Source: PGYR01 sp041675005 (lineage in GTDB: Bacteria; Bacteroidota; Ignavibacteria; Kapaibacteriales; UBA2268). Taken from it: DNA of 64,000 nt. Both the position numbers and the translations under genes were made by a program. The notes beneath the pieces were generated by a model. That model had not been told where the DNA came from. It worked only from the letters and a program-made list of their open reading frames with translations, and did not search any database. The first letter of the stretch is position 1; each line of letters begins with the position of its first letter. This document shows, in pieces, positions 16,865 to 24,911 of this stretch. The stretch is from the NCBI GenBank assembly GCA_041675005.1, contig JBAYUQ010000018.1:4098-68097 (forward strand), written 5' to 3'.

Positions 16865-17238
16865 GTATTTATATAAAATATACCAATGACAATTGGATTA
16901 CCAACACTAAGGTTACTATTAATCCCATTTTGGATAGAGAGATTTCAGCTGTATCAAAAGAGATTGGAGATACATTAAGAGGTTTTGGTTACTCACACAA
17001 ACGGTATTCTAAAACCAAACGGCTCATAAAAATATCTGCAGATGATTTAGACACTTCATTACAAAAACAAAAAATTAGAGCGATATGGACAGCAGGAGCA
17101 CTCAAATATTCTCCTGATGATGTGACATATACTGATGTAATACTCGATAAAGATGGCGATTACAGTCCAGAATACATTGATGATGATGAAAATTTAGAAG
17201 AAGTTGAATTGAAATTAACATATAGAGTACCTGATTAA
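16861..17238 (+). CDS. Hypothetical tail protein
   Basis: 125 residues, chained to neighbours by a 4-base overlap upstream and a 1-base overlap downstream. Begins MSIYIKYTNDNW; the C-terminal half is acidic (a D-D-D-E-N-L-E-E stretch) and ends in strand-like L-K-L-T-Y-R-V. No family recognised; virion tail accessory role is inferred from the operon only. Confidence 0.65.
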   Translation: MSIYIKYTNDNWITNTKVTINPILDREISAVSKEIGDTLRGFGYSHKRYSKTKRLIKISADDLDTSLQKQKIRAIWTAGALKYSPDDVTYTDVILDKDGDYSPEYIDDDENLEEVELKLTYRVPD

Positions 17239-17726
17239 TGCCAGTATTTAATGTAAACAATCTACAAGGATGGAAGCATCTCCCAATTGACGGCATTGTC
17301 TTTTTCTATAATGATAGTGATGACGATGATGACAAGGTTACAGTTAGGAATATACTTGAAGGTGCCTCATGGTCTATCGAAGAAATAAAGAGTAAGTACA
17401 AAGATAGAAATGGAGTATCTAGATTAGTAGGATTACAGTTAAAGGGAAGCATTGTTTTGTTAGAGAATAAGACCTATTTATTGGGTGCAATGCCCTTTTA
17501 TATGCAATCTAATAACCCAGTCGATATACTAATAGCATTAAAAGGTACATACTCTAATGCTGATGAATTTATGTTCAGGTTCAATTTGAATACAGGCAAG
17601 TTTGCAAGTTTTGCAACTACTATCACTACTTTATCTAGTGATGGAGAAGATACAAAAATTAAAATAGATTTTTCGGGACGAGTACATATAGACCGATTAA
17701 ATTTAAGTCCAACATATACATTATAG
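17238..17726 (+). CDS. Hypothetical tail protein
   Basis: 162 residues. Begins MPVFNVNNLQGWKHLPIDG and contains an acidic D-S-D-D-D-D-D-K loop at about 27-34, then strands and a C-terminal S-G-R-V-H-I-D-R-L segment. Follows the previous gene with a one-base overlap and is 9 bases before the chaperone candidate. No known family; probable tail component by context. Confidence 0.6.
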   Translation: MPVFNVNNLQGWKHLPIDGIVFFYNDSDDDDDKVTVRNILEGASWSIEEIKSKYKDRNGVSRLVGLQLKGSIVLLENKTYLLGAMPFYMQSNNPVDILIALKGTYSNADEFMFRFNLNTGKFASFATTITTLSSDGEDTKIKIDFSGRVHIDRLNLSPTYTL

Positions 17727-17735
17727 GAGTTAGAA

Positions 17736-18401
17736 ATGTCAGAAGAACAGACCAACTATGACAATTTACAAGCTAGCTTAGAACAGTTAGAAGAAGAAAT
17801 CGAGATTCCAATCAGGAAGCCGAATGGCGATATAGTTAACGTTTACTATCAATTCAAGAACCTTAATTACAGACAAATAGAATCAACTAAGATTTGTATG
17901 CTTGTCTGGGATGAGAAACTAAGAAATTTACCTACTACTATTGCTACTCTGCAGCAAGCTCTATTTGAAGAAGCTGATGTTAGAGGAATGGCAATGATAT
18001 TATATACCAAAGATGCCAAAGGAAATCCAGAGCCATTCACAGGCGGAGATATTAAAAAGCATCGACCTTACGAACTATTAAATTATACAAATGGCGATCA
18101 GTATGATACACTTACGATGTGCCGTAATTTTTTTTTAAGCAAATGGGGCGTTACCTCGTTCGATTTCAAGGGTCAATTTCTAGATACAGTCAAATTACTA
18201 ATGACCCATCAAATGGAAAACATCCAAGAGATGATGGTAAAAGCGATAGCAAGCAAAGGATACTCCAAGAAACAGCAGAAGGACATAACGGAGCTTATAC
18301 AATCACTCTTGACGCAATCATTAGTGAACACCTCTCAAGTGGATTCATCAGGACAGTCTGTGCCAGACTCGGATACAAAAGAGAAGAAGTCTACTCAATG
18401 A
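17736..18401 (+). CDS. Tail assembly chaperone candidate
   Basis: 221 residues, with a GGAGTTAG ribosome site. Mostly helical: an acidic N-terminus with an E-E-E-I-E-I-P-I segment at about 20-27, a central F-x-G-G-D-I motif and a Q/E/K-rich C-terminal region ending in a Ser/Lys tail. Size, helical character and place shortly before the tape measure gene fit the gpG-type tail assembly chaperones. A nine-T run at 18128-18136 includes a canonical slippery heptamer and the -1 frame is open from there to 18499. The stop overlaps a downstream ATG as ATGA (18398-18401). Confidence 0.55.
   Translation: MSEEQTNYDNLQASLEQLEEEIEIPIRKPNGDIVNVYYQFKNLNYRQIESTKICMLVWDEKLRNLPTTIATLQQALFEEADVRGMAMILYTKDAKGNPEPFTGGDIKKHRPYELLNYTNGDQYDTLTMCRNFFLSKWGVTSFDFKGQFLDTVKLLMTHQMENIQEMMVKAIASKGYSKKQQKDITELIQSLLTQSLVNTSQVDSSGQSVPDSDTKEKKSTQ
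18131..18137 (+). other. Candidate -1 ribosomal frameshift site T_TTT_TTA
   Basis: In the frame of the chaperone candidate this heptamer reads T TTT TTA, the same slippery sequence used by HIV gag-pol. The -1 frame has a TAA at 18125-18127 immediately before the T run and then stays open to 18499. A frameshift here would make a product extended by about 120 residues. Tail chaperones commonly use such shifts. No test of a downstream stimulatory structure was possible. Confidence 0.4.
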
Positions 18402-18499
18402 ATTGGATAGACTATATATCTGATAGTGTACATGTAATGGATATATTAATACATGAAGCAGAAGCAGAGCTTGAAAGAAGAAAAAACGCAAAAAAGTAG
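18398..18499 (+). CDS. Small protein or frameshift extension, 33 residues
   Basis: ATG at 18398 overlaps the upstream stop as ATGA, the arrangement used for reinitiation. The 33-residue product (begins MNWIDYISDSVHVMD) is a helix ending in E-A-E-L-E-R-R-K. It is also the last part of the -1 frame open from 18128, so the same residues could be the C-terminus of a frameshifted chaperone. Either reading accounts for it; the short gene needs fewer assumptions. Confidence 0.45.
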   Translation: MNWIDYISDSVHVMDILIHEAEAELERRKNAKK

Positions 18500-18617
18500 C
18501 GAGTATATAAGTAAATTAAGACAAGTCCGAGACTTACTAAACAAGCTACCAGAGACGGAAAGTAACTTAAAAAGATTAATAAGAATTGAAAGAGTATTGA
18601 AAAATGGCTACAAATAG
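18453..18617 (+). CDS. Small helical protein, 54 residues
   Basis: ATG at 18453 to TAG at 18617. The product is basic and helical (contains Y-I-S-K-L-R-Q-V-R-D-L-L-N-K-L-P). It overlaps the previous small frame by 47 bases and the next gene by 14 bases. It explains the otherwise empty stretch 18500-18603. No ribosome site is clear, so confidence is moderate. Confidence 0.35.
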   Translation: MKQKQSLKEEKTQKSSEYISKLRQVRDLLNKLPETESNLKRLIRIERVLKNGYK

Positions 18618-19140
18618 AGAAAAAGCAATAAAGAGTTGGTTAGAAAATTGGAAGAATAAGAAGTATAGAGCAATGCTCGATTTCTCACAAATATCGTGGG
18701 TAAATGCGGACTATATAGTAAAGGGTATTCCTCAAGATGTAGGATTGTATATCAAGAATCTGTACAAAAATACAGAGCTATTAGACTTCGAAATATTGAC
18801 AACTCACACTGTCAAATATAAGGGCAAAGATAAGGTAGAGAGTTTAGATGAAAAAATCATAATTGATTATACAGTAGCTTGTAAAATCTATTACAAAGGT
18901 CTCTCAATAGCAAAAGATGAAGTAAGATTAATTAGAATGATTCAAGAGACTAAGGACGGTAAAGGTACACCAACTAAAGGTAAATGGGGAGTGAATCCAA
19001 TGTCAGCACTTAGAAAGGTTGACTATGATTTCACAAATATTAAGAAGAATACCAAGACCTTTGAAGAATTGGTTGTAAAAATGAGGTCTATCATAGATGA
19101 TATGGCAGACTTCAAGACAAAAGAAAATAGAACTAAATAA
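18604..19140 (+). CDS. Hypothetical protein, NTF2-like pattern
   Basis: 178 residues. N-terminal helix A-I-K-S-W-L-E-N-W-K-N-K-K-Y-R-A-M-L, then alternating strands and a G-K-W-G-V-N-P segment at about 123-129, reminiscent of NTF2-like/SnoaL-type cone folds, followed by a charged C-terminal helix. Lies between the chaperone region and the hairpin before the tape measure gene. The fold guess is weak; a tail assembly role is only suggested by context. Confidence 0.55.
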   Translation: MATNREKAIKSWLENWKNKKYRAMLDFSQISWVNADYIVKGIPQDVGLYIKNLYKNTELLDFEILTTHTVKYKGKDKVESLDEKIIIDYTVACKIYYKGLSIAKDEVRLIRMIQETKDGKGTPTKGKWGVNPMSALRKVDYDFTNIKKNTKTFEELVVKMRSIIDDMADFKTKENRTK

Positions 19141-19216
19141 GTAGAACGCACACGACACTCTACATTAGGAGTTCAGATAATTGATTCTGAAACAGTAGAT
19201 TTTTAAAACAGTCACG

Positions 19217-19264
19217 AGGCGATTTGACATTCATAGAAATATGAGTGCCGAATCGCCTTTTTTT
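19217..19264 (+). terminator. Long hairpin terminator before tape measure gene
   Basis: AGGCGATT (19217-19224) pairs with AATCGCCT (19251-19258); inside it CATTCATA pairs with TATGAGTG across a GAAA tetraloop, separated by a small internal loop. Seven T's follow. It lies 13 bases before the tape measure start, so it may attenuate its transcription. Confidence 0.8.
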
Positions 19265-19277
19265 ATAGGTATAAGAA

Positions 19278-22200
19278 ATGGCAGAAAATGAAATAGGACT
19301 GAAGCTCAAGATTGATTTTGAAGCTGATCCCAGAAAACTCAATGTTATAATTAACGCACTCAAAAATTCACTAGGTCCGCTAGGTAAGGATATAAAACCT
19401 ATTGATGGTGATAAGATTGCTGCCGAGTTAAATAAGATACAGGCTGAGACAGCAGAGACAGTGACTGGTCTTAATGCTGTAGATACTGCTTTAAAGAATA
19501 CTGGTGGGTCAAATAATAACCTATTAAAAACTGCATTTACTTTTAATCAAATCCAACAATCTGTCGTTGGTCTGACATCGGCGATGAGTCCCTTTATAGA
19601 TGAATTTATCGAACTAGATAAAAACATCAAGAATATTGGGACTCTTGGTCGAAAAGATTTCGAAGAATTCTCAGCAATCTCATTAAAATTAGCAGCAGAT
19701 ATTCCCGGTACTGCTGCGGATATGGCAAACGGTATTTATCAAGCAATCTCTGCAGGTGCTCAAGGTACTGCTGAAGAAATAGGTAGGTTTGTTGAAGTCG
19801 CAGCCAAAGCAGGGGTAGCTGGGTTATCAGATACTACAACCGCAGTAAATGGTCTTACATCAGTATTGAATGCGTACGGACGTTCTTATGAAGATGCAAA
19901 CGAAGTAGCTGATACATTTTTTGCAGGTATTAAATTAGGTAAGACTTCATTTGCTGAGATGAATAGTGCGTTGGCTTCCTTTGTACCATCAGCATCTGCA
20001 ATGGAGGTGGGCTTTGACCAAGCAACGGCAGCGATAGCAAAACTATCTGCAATGGGAACTCCAACCGCTCAGGCGGGTACTCAGATGAATGCTGCATTTA
20101 CATTGTTAGCTAAAGGAACAACACCACTCAGAGACTCACTTAAAGTCGTTGGTACTGATTTAGATACACTTAGAGATAAATTAAAAGTCCCTGTTAAAGA
20201 TGGAGGTGGACTTGTAAATGTATTCCGTGATATCAAAACTGCTGCCGATGCATCAGGAAAGCAACTAGCTGAATTAACTGGTTCTGTTGAAGCTGCGAAA
20301 ATTATTGAATCCCTTGCAGGTAGTAATGAAAAGTATCTTGAATCATTATTGGCTTATGATAACGTAACTGGCGAGATTGCAAACAATGCAGCTTCAGCTG
20401 CCTTTGATATTGCATCTACAAGTATCCAATCACAAGCGGATGGTTTCCAAGCAACTATATCAGGATTTGTTTCTGGTGCATTATCTTCACTTGATGAATC
20501 AACAGTTGGTGCAATTGCAACATTTAATAAAATGGCACCAGCCTTATCAGGTGCAGGTGGGGCAGTTGTAGCATTAAAAAGTACATTCGGTGGATTACTT
20601 ACAAATATGGGTGGTTTATCAGGTGCAAGTGCAGGTGTAAAAAACGCATTACTTAAATCTGTTATTCCATCTTTATATAGTACTCAAGCAGCATCCGTTG
20701 CAGCCAGTGGTGGTGTTAAAGCTATGTTCACTGCTTTAATGTTTGGGCCTCCACCAATTGGAGCGATAATAGCAGGAATAGTTGGACTTGGTACTGCTCT
20801 TTACTTCATTGTTGATGCCTTACATGAATCAGCAGAAGAGAAACTAGCAGATGCAGAAGCAGACCAAGCTATGGCTCAAGCACAAACACAACTTGCAGAA
20901 GAACAAGCTGCAGGTCAGCAAAAGAGAATAAATGCAATAGGTACTTTGGGGTCTGAATATGAAAGATTGCTAAAGGTTTACAAAGAAACTGGAGAAGGGG
21001 AGAATCAATTACTTGCAGTACAAAATCAGTTAATCCAAGCATATCCAGGAGCGATTAGTGCAACTAACTCATTTGAACAGAACCTTGCTAACCTTCGTGA
21101 TGAGCTTGAAAAAGATAAAGAGAAACTAGCAGAATATAATGAAGAGGTTAGAAATTCCAAGTTAGTTGAGGCACAATCAAATACAACAGTAGCAAAAGCT
21201 CAATTAGATGTTGATGTAGAGAGTTTTACAGATACTTTAGATGATGGTCTAAATGACTTCTTCAATACTGGATATGAGATAAGAGGCAATAACAAGATTA
21301 TTGAAGGCCTAAAAAATGACCTATTAAATGCTTCAAATGATACTGAATTATTGAAAGCAAAAGGTAAGATTCTTGAATTTGTAGGCACTTCTGATGATTT
21401 AACGGCAGAGGAAAAGAACGCTGTAATTGAGAAAACTAACAAGGTAGTCGAGCAACAAAAAGTAGTTATCGAAGCTGGACAAGCTGAGATTGAACAAGTC
21501 TATCAGAACAATCTTGATAGATTAAATGAACAATTTAAGAATCAAGGAATTGAGTTTAATGTATCAGACGATCAGATTAAACAGATAGCAGAGCAAGGCG
21601 GTAAATCCGTTGAAGAAGTAACGGCTGCCGTCCGAGCAATGGAAAAAGAAGCTCGTCAATCTAAAGTTGGTGAGTTGTTAGGTCAGTCAGCTTCAATACA
21701 AGGTGATGTGAAACAAATCACTAGACTTGATGAGCTTATAAAAGCATTCAATGAAGCTGAGACGGATGCTCAAAAAGCAGCTATTGGTGATGCAATTGAG
21801 AAGATTGCACCCGATGCTATAAAAGCAACAGGAGCTGTTGAAGATGCAAACAATAATCTAAATACTACTTATAAGATACTGGGCGAGAATCTTGATGATA
21901 TTAAGAAGAAACAAAGTGACCAATATGGGGGAGAGCTATTATCTAAGCAACGTGAATTTGTAAGTGTTATCGGAGAAGAAGGTGAGCAATACAAAAATAA
22001 TAGGTCTCAATTAGATAAGCTAAAAGCTGAAATATCTGATAAGAAAAAGCTAGGTGTAGATACTTCCGAAGCTGAGGCACAGTTCAAAAAACTATCAGAG
22101 CAGAATAAGGCTTCTATTGGAGAAGTAGTCGAAGCAACAGCAAAATTAGCTTCACAGGGAGAGGTTTCTAACGAAGTATATGAAGAGCTTGGCGAGAAAT

Positions 22201-24629
22201 TCGGGTTATCTGGTGAGGAAATGAAGAAAATGGTTGAATCTGCGAAAGGTTTGACTAGTGAGTTAGAAGATACTATAACTAGAATTGATAGTCTTGGTGC
22301 TGCCTTCAAAGGTGCTTTAGATGGTGCTAAAAAAGCACAGTCAGATGGTGTGTCCGCATTATCTGAATTGGAAAGACAAAGAAGAGAAGGAGAAATAAGT
22401 CAGATAGAATATGAAACTCAACGCGCTGATATTGTTGCCAGAACTAAGACAAATATCAAAGAAGCTAAGAACCTTACTGCTGACCAACTTAAAGTAGAAA
22501 AAGAACTTGGTTTAGTTAAAGAAAAAGCCGCTAAAAAAGGGAAAGACTTATATACTCTAACTAAAGAAATATATGATTTAGAAGTAAAAGGCTTCGTTAT
22601 TGGTAAAGATAAAGCAGATTTAGAAGCTGAGACTACTCGGATTAGAGAAGGTAGAGACAAGACAGTAGCTGATGAGATAGTGGCCGAAGAACGTGTTCTT
22701 GATTTACTTGAAAAACAAAAACTTGCATTAAAAGAAAAGTTCAAAATCACTGAAGGTGATAATGGAGATATCGTTGTTGGGTTAGTAATTAAGGATGACC
22801 AAAAGGAAAAGGTTACTCAAGAATATGACAAATTACTTATTGATATCAACAAATCTGATAATAAGAAGTTCGAATTAGAAGCCAAAATCACAGTTAAAGA
22901 GGAATCCCTTGTTCAACTACGATTAGATTTAAGAAAACAGGATTTAGAATACAACTTAAAAACAGCAATTGATGATGATTCTAAAATTATAGCTCTCGAT
23001 AAATTAAAAGAATTTTATCAAGGACAGCTAACAGCTACAGAAGAGCAAATCAAAGAAACTCAAAACAAACTAGATGCATTGAATGGCGAGAATCTAACTA
23101 ATGCTCAACGATTAGAAAAAGTTGAATTAGAGTCTCATCTGGCAGATTTATCTAAGACTAGAATCTCCAATGAAGAATTAGTGAACTCTAAGATTAAGTC
23201 AGTTCTTGATATTAGACTAGCACAAATAGAGAAACATTATAGCGATCAAGAAAAGTTACTTGAAAAATCAATAGATGGAAATCAAGGATTACAATTAAAG
23301 TTACTCGCGATTAATGATGCTGCCGCTCAGAATAGATATGATAAAGAATTGGAGTCTCAATTATCTCAAATTGACCGTGAAGAAGAGTTAAGAGGTATAT
23401 CGTTATCATTAATTAAAGATAATGAGGAAGAGAAGACTAGACTAGCTGATTACTACAACCAACAAAGATTACAAAAAGAAGAAGAATATGCAGCTAAGAA
23501 ACAAGCAATTTCAAACTTTCAACAGGGGTATGAGCTTGAATTAAAGAATAGTTTTGAAGTTCAGAAATTAGAATTAAAAAGACAAAAGTTAGAAGAAGAG
23601 ATTGAACTTCAAGAAGCACTTAATCCGGGTGGTAAGGAACTAGCTGAATTACAAGAACAGCTAAATACTCTTACTGAAGATATTAATGCAAAAGCTGATG
23701 AGTTCGCAGTAGCTAAGGATATACTTGCACAAGGACTGTCAGACTCAATTTCAACTGGATTTGCAGGTGATACTGAGAAAATGAAAGAGGGATTCCAAGC
23801 TACTATGCAGGTGTCAGCTGGACTCTTAAAAGCTAAAGCAGAATCAACTATATTAGCATTAGTATTAGGGGAAGGCGAGAAATTAGCTTCACTTGGTCTA
23901 GTGGGAGTGCTTTTACTTCCTATTATTAAAGGACTCATTTCTGGTGGTGTCAATAGATTACTTAACCCAGTATTGACACAATTAACATCGTTCTCAACTG
24001 GTGGTAGGGTAGATAGTCCAACTTTAGCATGGGTTGGGGATGCTTCGAATTCAAGACCAGGAGCAGATACTGAATGGATTTTAAGAGACGATCAAATACA
24101 GTTCTTACTCAATCAAGCGACATCTTCAATAGTCAATAGGTTAGTTCCGTCATTAGTTGGTATGAATGCTAGTCTGTATAATGCTGTTGGCAAGTTTACT
24201 AATATGATGATGGCTATAGGTCCTCGTATGGCAGCAAACAATATTAGTTTATACCAAGTGACTAACTATTTCCAAGAAAGAATGAAAGCGAATACTTATA
24301 GTACTGATACTGTTGCTGATTCAGAGACAATAAAACAGCTACAAAAACAAGACTTCAAAATCAGACGGTTTGCAACTGGTCTTGGTGGCGGGGCAATAAC
24401 TGAACCTGAACTAATACTAGCTGGTGATACTAATATTCCAGAATATGTTATTAGACAAGACCAATTAAATTTGATTGCTAATAGTGTACCTAATAATGAT
24501 AAATTAGAAAAGAAACTCGATGAGGTTGTTCAAGCTGTAAAAGGAATACGCTTCATTATCGATAAAGAAACAATTGGACAGGCGGCAAACAAATATAATA
24601 ATGAACGAAATGTAAATATCAAAGGGTAA
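19278..24629 (+). CDS. Phage tail tape measure protein (TP901-type)
   Basis: 1783 residues. Residues about 90-350 match the TP901 core: an F-N-Q-I-Q-Q-S segment, then Ala/Gly-rich helices with A-D-M-A-N-G-I-Y-Q-A-I-S-A-G-A-Q-G and a T-A-Q-A-G-T-Q-M-N-A-A-F motif. Hydrophobic segments at about 480-510 and 1540-1570; long coiled coils between. Near the C-terminus two G-G-R-V/G-G-A-I-T-E-P-E modules (about 1578 and 1700) of the type that ends many tape measures. The protein sets tail length: at about 0.15 nm per residue it would give a tail near 270 nm. It is the last recognisable phage gene. Confidence 0.93.
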   Translation: MAENEIGLKLKIDFEADPRKLNVIINALKNSLGPLGKDIKPIDGDKIAAELNKIQAETAETVTGLNAVDTALKNTGGSNNNLLKTAFTFNQIQQSVVGLTSAMSPFIDEFIELDKNIKNIGTLGRKDFEEFSAISLKLAADIPGTAADMANGIYQAISAGAQGTAEEIGRFVEVAAKAGVAGLSDTTTAVNGLTSVLNAYGRSYEDANEVADTFFAGIKLGKTSFAEMNSALASFVPSASAMEVGFDQATAAIAKLSAMGTPTAQAGTQMNAAFTLLAKGTTPLRDSLKVVGTDLDTLRDKLKVPVKDGGGLVNVFRDIKTAADASGKQLAELTGSVEAAKIIESLAGSNEKYLESLLAYDNVTGEIANNAASAAFDIASTSIQSQADGFQATISGFVSGALSSLDESTVGAIATFNKMAPALSGAGGAVVALKSTFGGLLTNMGGLSGASAGVKNALLKSVIPSLYSTQAASVAASGGVKAMFTALMFGPPPIGAIIAGIVGLGTALYFIVDALHESAEEKLADAEADQAMAQAQTQLAEEQAAGQQKRINAIGTLGSEYERLLKVYKETGEGENQLLAVQNQLIQAYPGAISATNSFEQNLANLRDELEKDKEKLAEYNEEVRNSKLVEAQSNTTVAKAQLDVDVESFTDTLDDGLNDFFNTGYEIRGNNKIIEGLKNDLLNASNDTELLKAKGKILEFVGTSDDLTAEEKNAVIEKTNKVVEQQKVVIEAGQAEIEQVYQNNLDRLNEQFKNQGIEFNVSDDQIKQIAEQGGKSVEEVTAAVRAMEKEARQSKVGELLGQSASIQGDVKQITRLDELIKAFNEAETDAQKAAIGDAIEKIAPDAIKATGAVEDANNNLNTTYKILGENLDDIKKKQSDQYGGELLSKQREFVSVIGEEGEQYKNNRSQLDKLKAEISDKKKLGVDTSEAEAQFKKLSEQNKASIGEVVEATAKLASQGEVSNEVYEELGEKFGLSGEEMKKMVESAKGLTSELEDTITRIDSLGAAFKGALDGAKKAQSDGVSALSELERQRREGEISQIEYETQRADIVARTKTNIKEAKNLTADQLKVEKELGLVKEKAAKKGKDLYTLTKEIYDLEVKGFVIGKDKADLEAETTRIREGRDKTVADEIVAEERVLDLLEKQKLALKEKFKITEGDNGDIVVGLVIKDDQKEKVTQEYDKLLIDINKSDNKKFELEAKITVKEESLVQLRLDLRKQDLEYNLKTAIDDDSKIIALDKLKEFYQGQLTATEEQIKETQNKLDALNGENLTNAQRLEKVELESHLADLSKTRISNEELVNSKIKSVLDIRLAQIEKHYSDQEKLLEKSIDGNQGLQLKLLAINDAAAQNRYDKELESQLSQIDREEELRGISLSLIKDNEEEKTRLADYYNQQRLQKEEEYAAKKQAISNFQQGYELELKNSFEVQKLELKRQKLEEEIELQEALNPGGKELAELQEQLNTLTEDINAKADEFAVAKDILAQGLSDSISTGFAGDTEKMKEGFQATMQVSAGLLKAKAESTILALVLGEGEKLASLGLVGVLLLPIIKGLISGGVNRLLNPVLTQLTSFSTGGRVDSPTLAWVGDASNSRPGADTEWILRDDQIQFLLNQATSSIVNRLVPSLVGMNASLYNAVGKFTNMMMAIGPRMAANNISLYQVTNYFQERMKANTYSTDTVADSETIKQLQKQDFKIRRFATGLGGGAITEPELILAGDTNIPEYVIRQDQLNLIANSVPNNDKLEKKLDEVVQAVKGIRFIIDKETIGQAANKYNNERNVNIKG

Positions 24630-24638
24630 TATTCACAC

Positions 24639-24677
24639 TGGGTATTTACTGGGTAAAAATGGTAGTCATTATGGGTA
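24639..24677. repeat. TGGGTA direct repeats at the prophage right end
   Basis: TGGGTA occurs at 24639-24644, 24650-24655 and 24672-24677, 11 and 22 bases apart, with a related AGGGTA at 24623-24628 and an inverted TGGGTT at about 24706-24711. Same-face spacing at a phage end suggests protein binding, for example by a transposase. Confidence 0.4.
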
Positions 24678-24803
24678 AATAGATGTAATAAATGTGATTT
24701 TAGATAACCCAAATAATCTGCTAAAAGCTATGATAATACTTAAAACAATAGAATAGTAAAAAATACATTGGAGTTCTGTAGGAGTCACAACAAAAAAGCA
24801 ATT

Positions 24804-24837
24804 AAGCCAGTTAAATTTTATTTAACTGGCTTTTTTT
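24804..24837 (+). terminator. Strong rho-independent terminator
   Basis: AAGCCAGTTAAA (24804-24815) pairs perfectly with TTTAACTGGCTT (24821-24832) around a 5-base loop and is followed by T's. It closes the phage late transcript or the junction with the host gene at 24912. Confidence 0.9.
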
Positions 24838-24911
24838 ATACCCCATTCACATTTTATTTACTCATTTTTCGTATATTTTGTTTTTAGCAACCATTAAAAA
24901 ACGAAATTATT

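Larger units (their letters stand above)
1..24720. mobile_element. Mu-head-type prophage (left end outside window)
   Basis: A continuous run of phage genes: ParB-methyltransferase, terminases, portal/minor head fusion, gpG-, gp36- and gp37-like proteins, protease/scaffold, capsid, lysis genes, tail genes and a tape measure protein. The gp29/gpF/gpG/gp36/gp37 set is the head module of transposable Mu- and B3-like phages. The late genes form two divergent blocks meeting at 6741-6898. The right end is placed between the tape measure stop (24629) and the terminator at 24804, because the next gene is a host-type secreted protein; the exact junction was not found. The left boundary and any transposase genes lie outside the window. 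No tail sheath is seen, so a non-contractile tail is inferred. Confidence 0.85.

Noticed and set aside
18143..18397. Out-of-frame open stretch inside the chaperone gene as a stand-alone gene
   Set aside because: No ribosome site and poor protein character in this part; kept only as a possible frameshift extension or the small gene at 18398.
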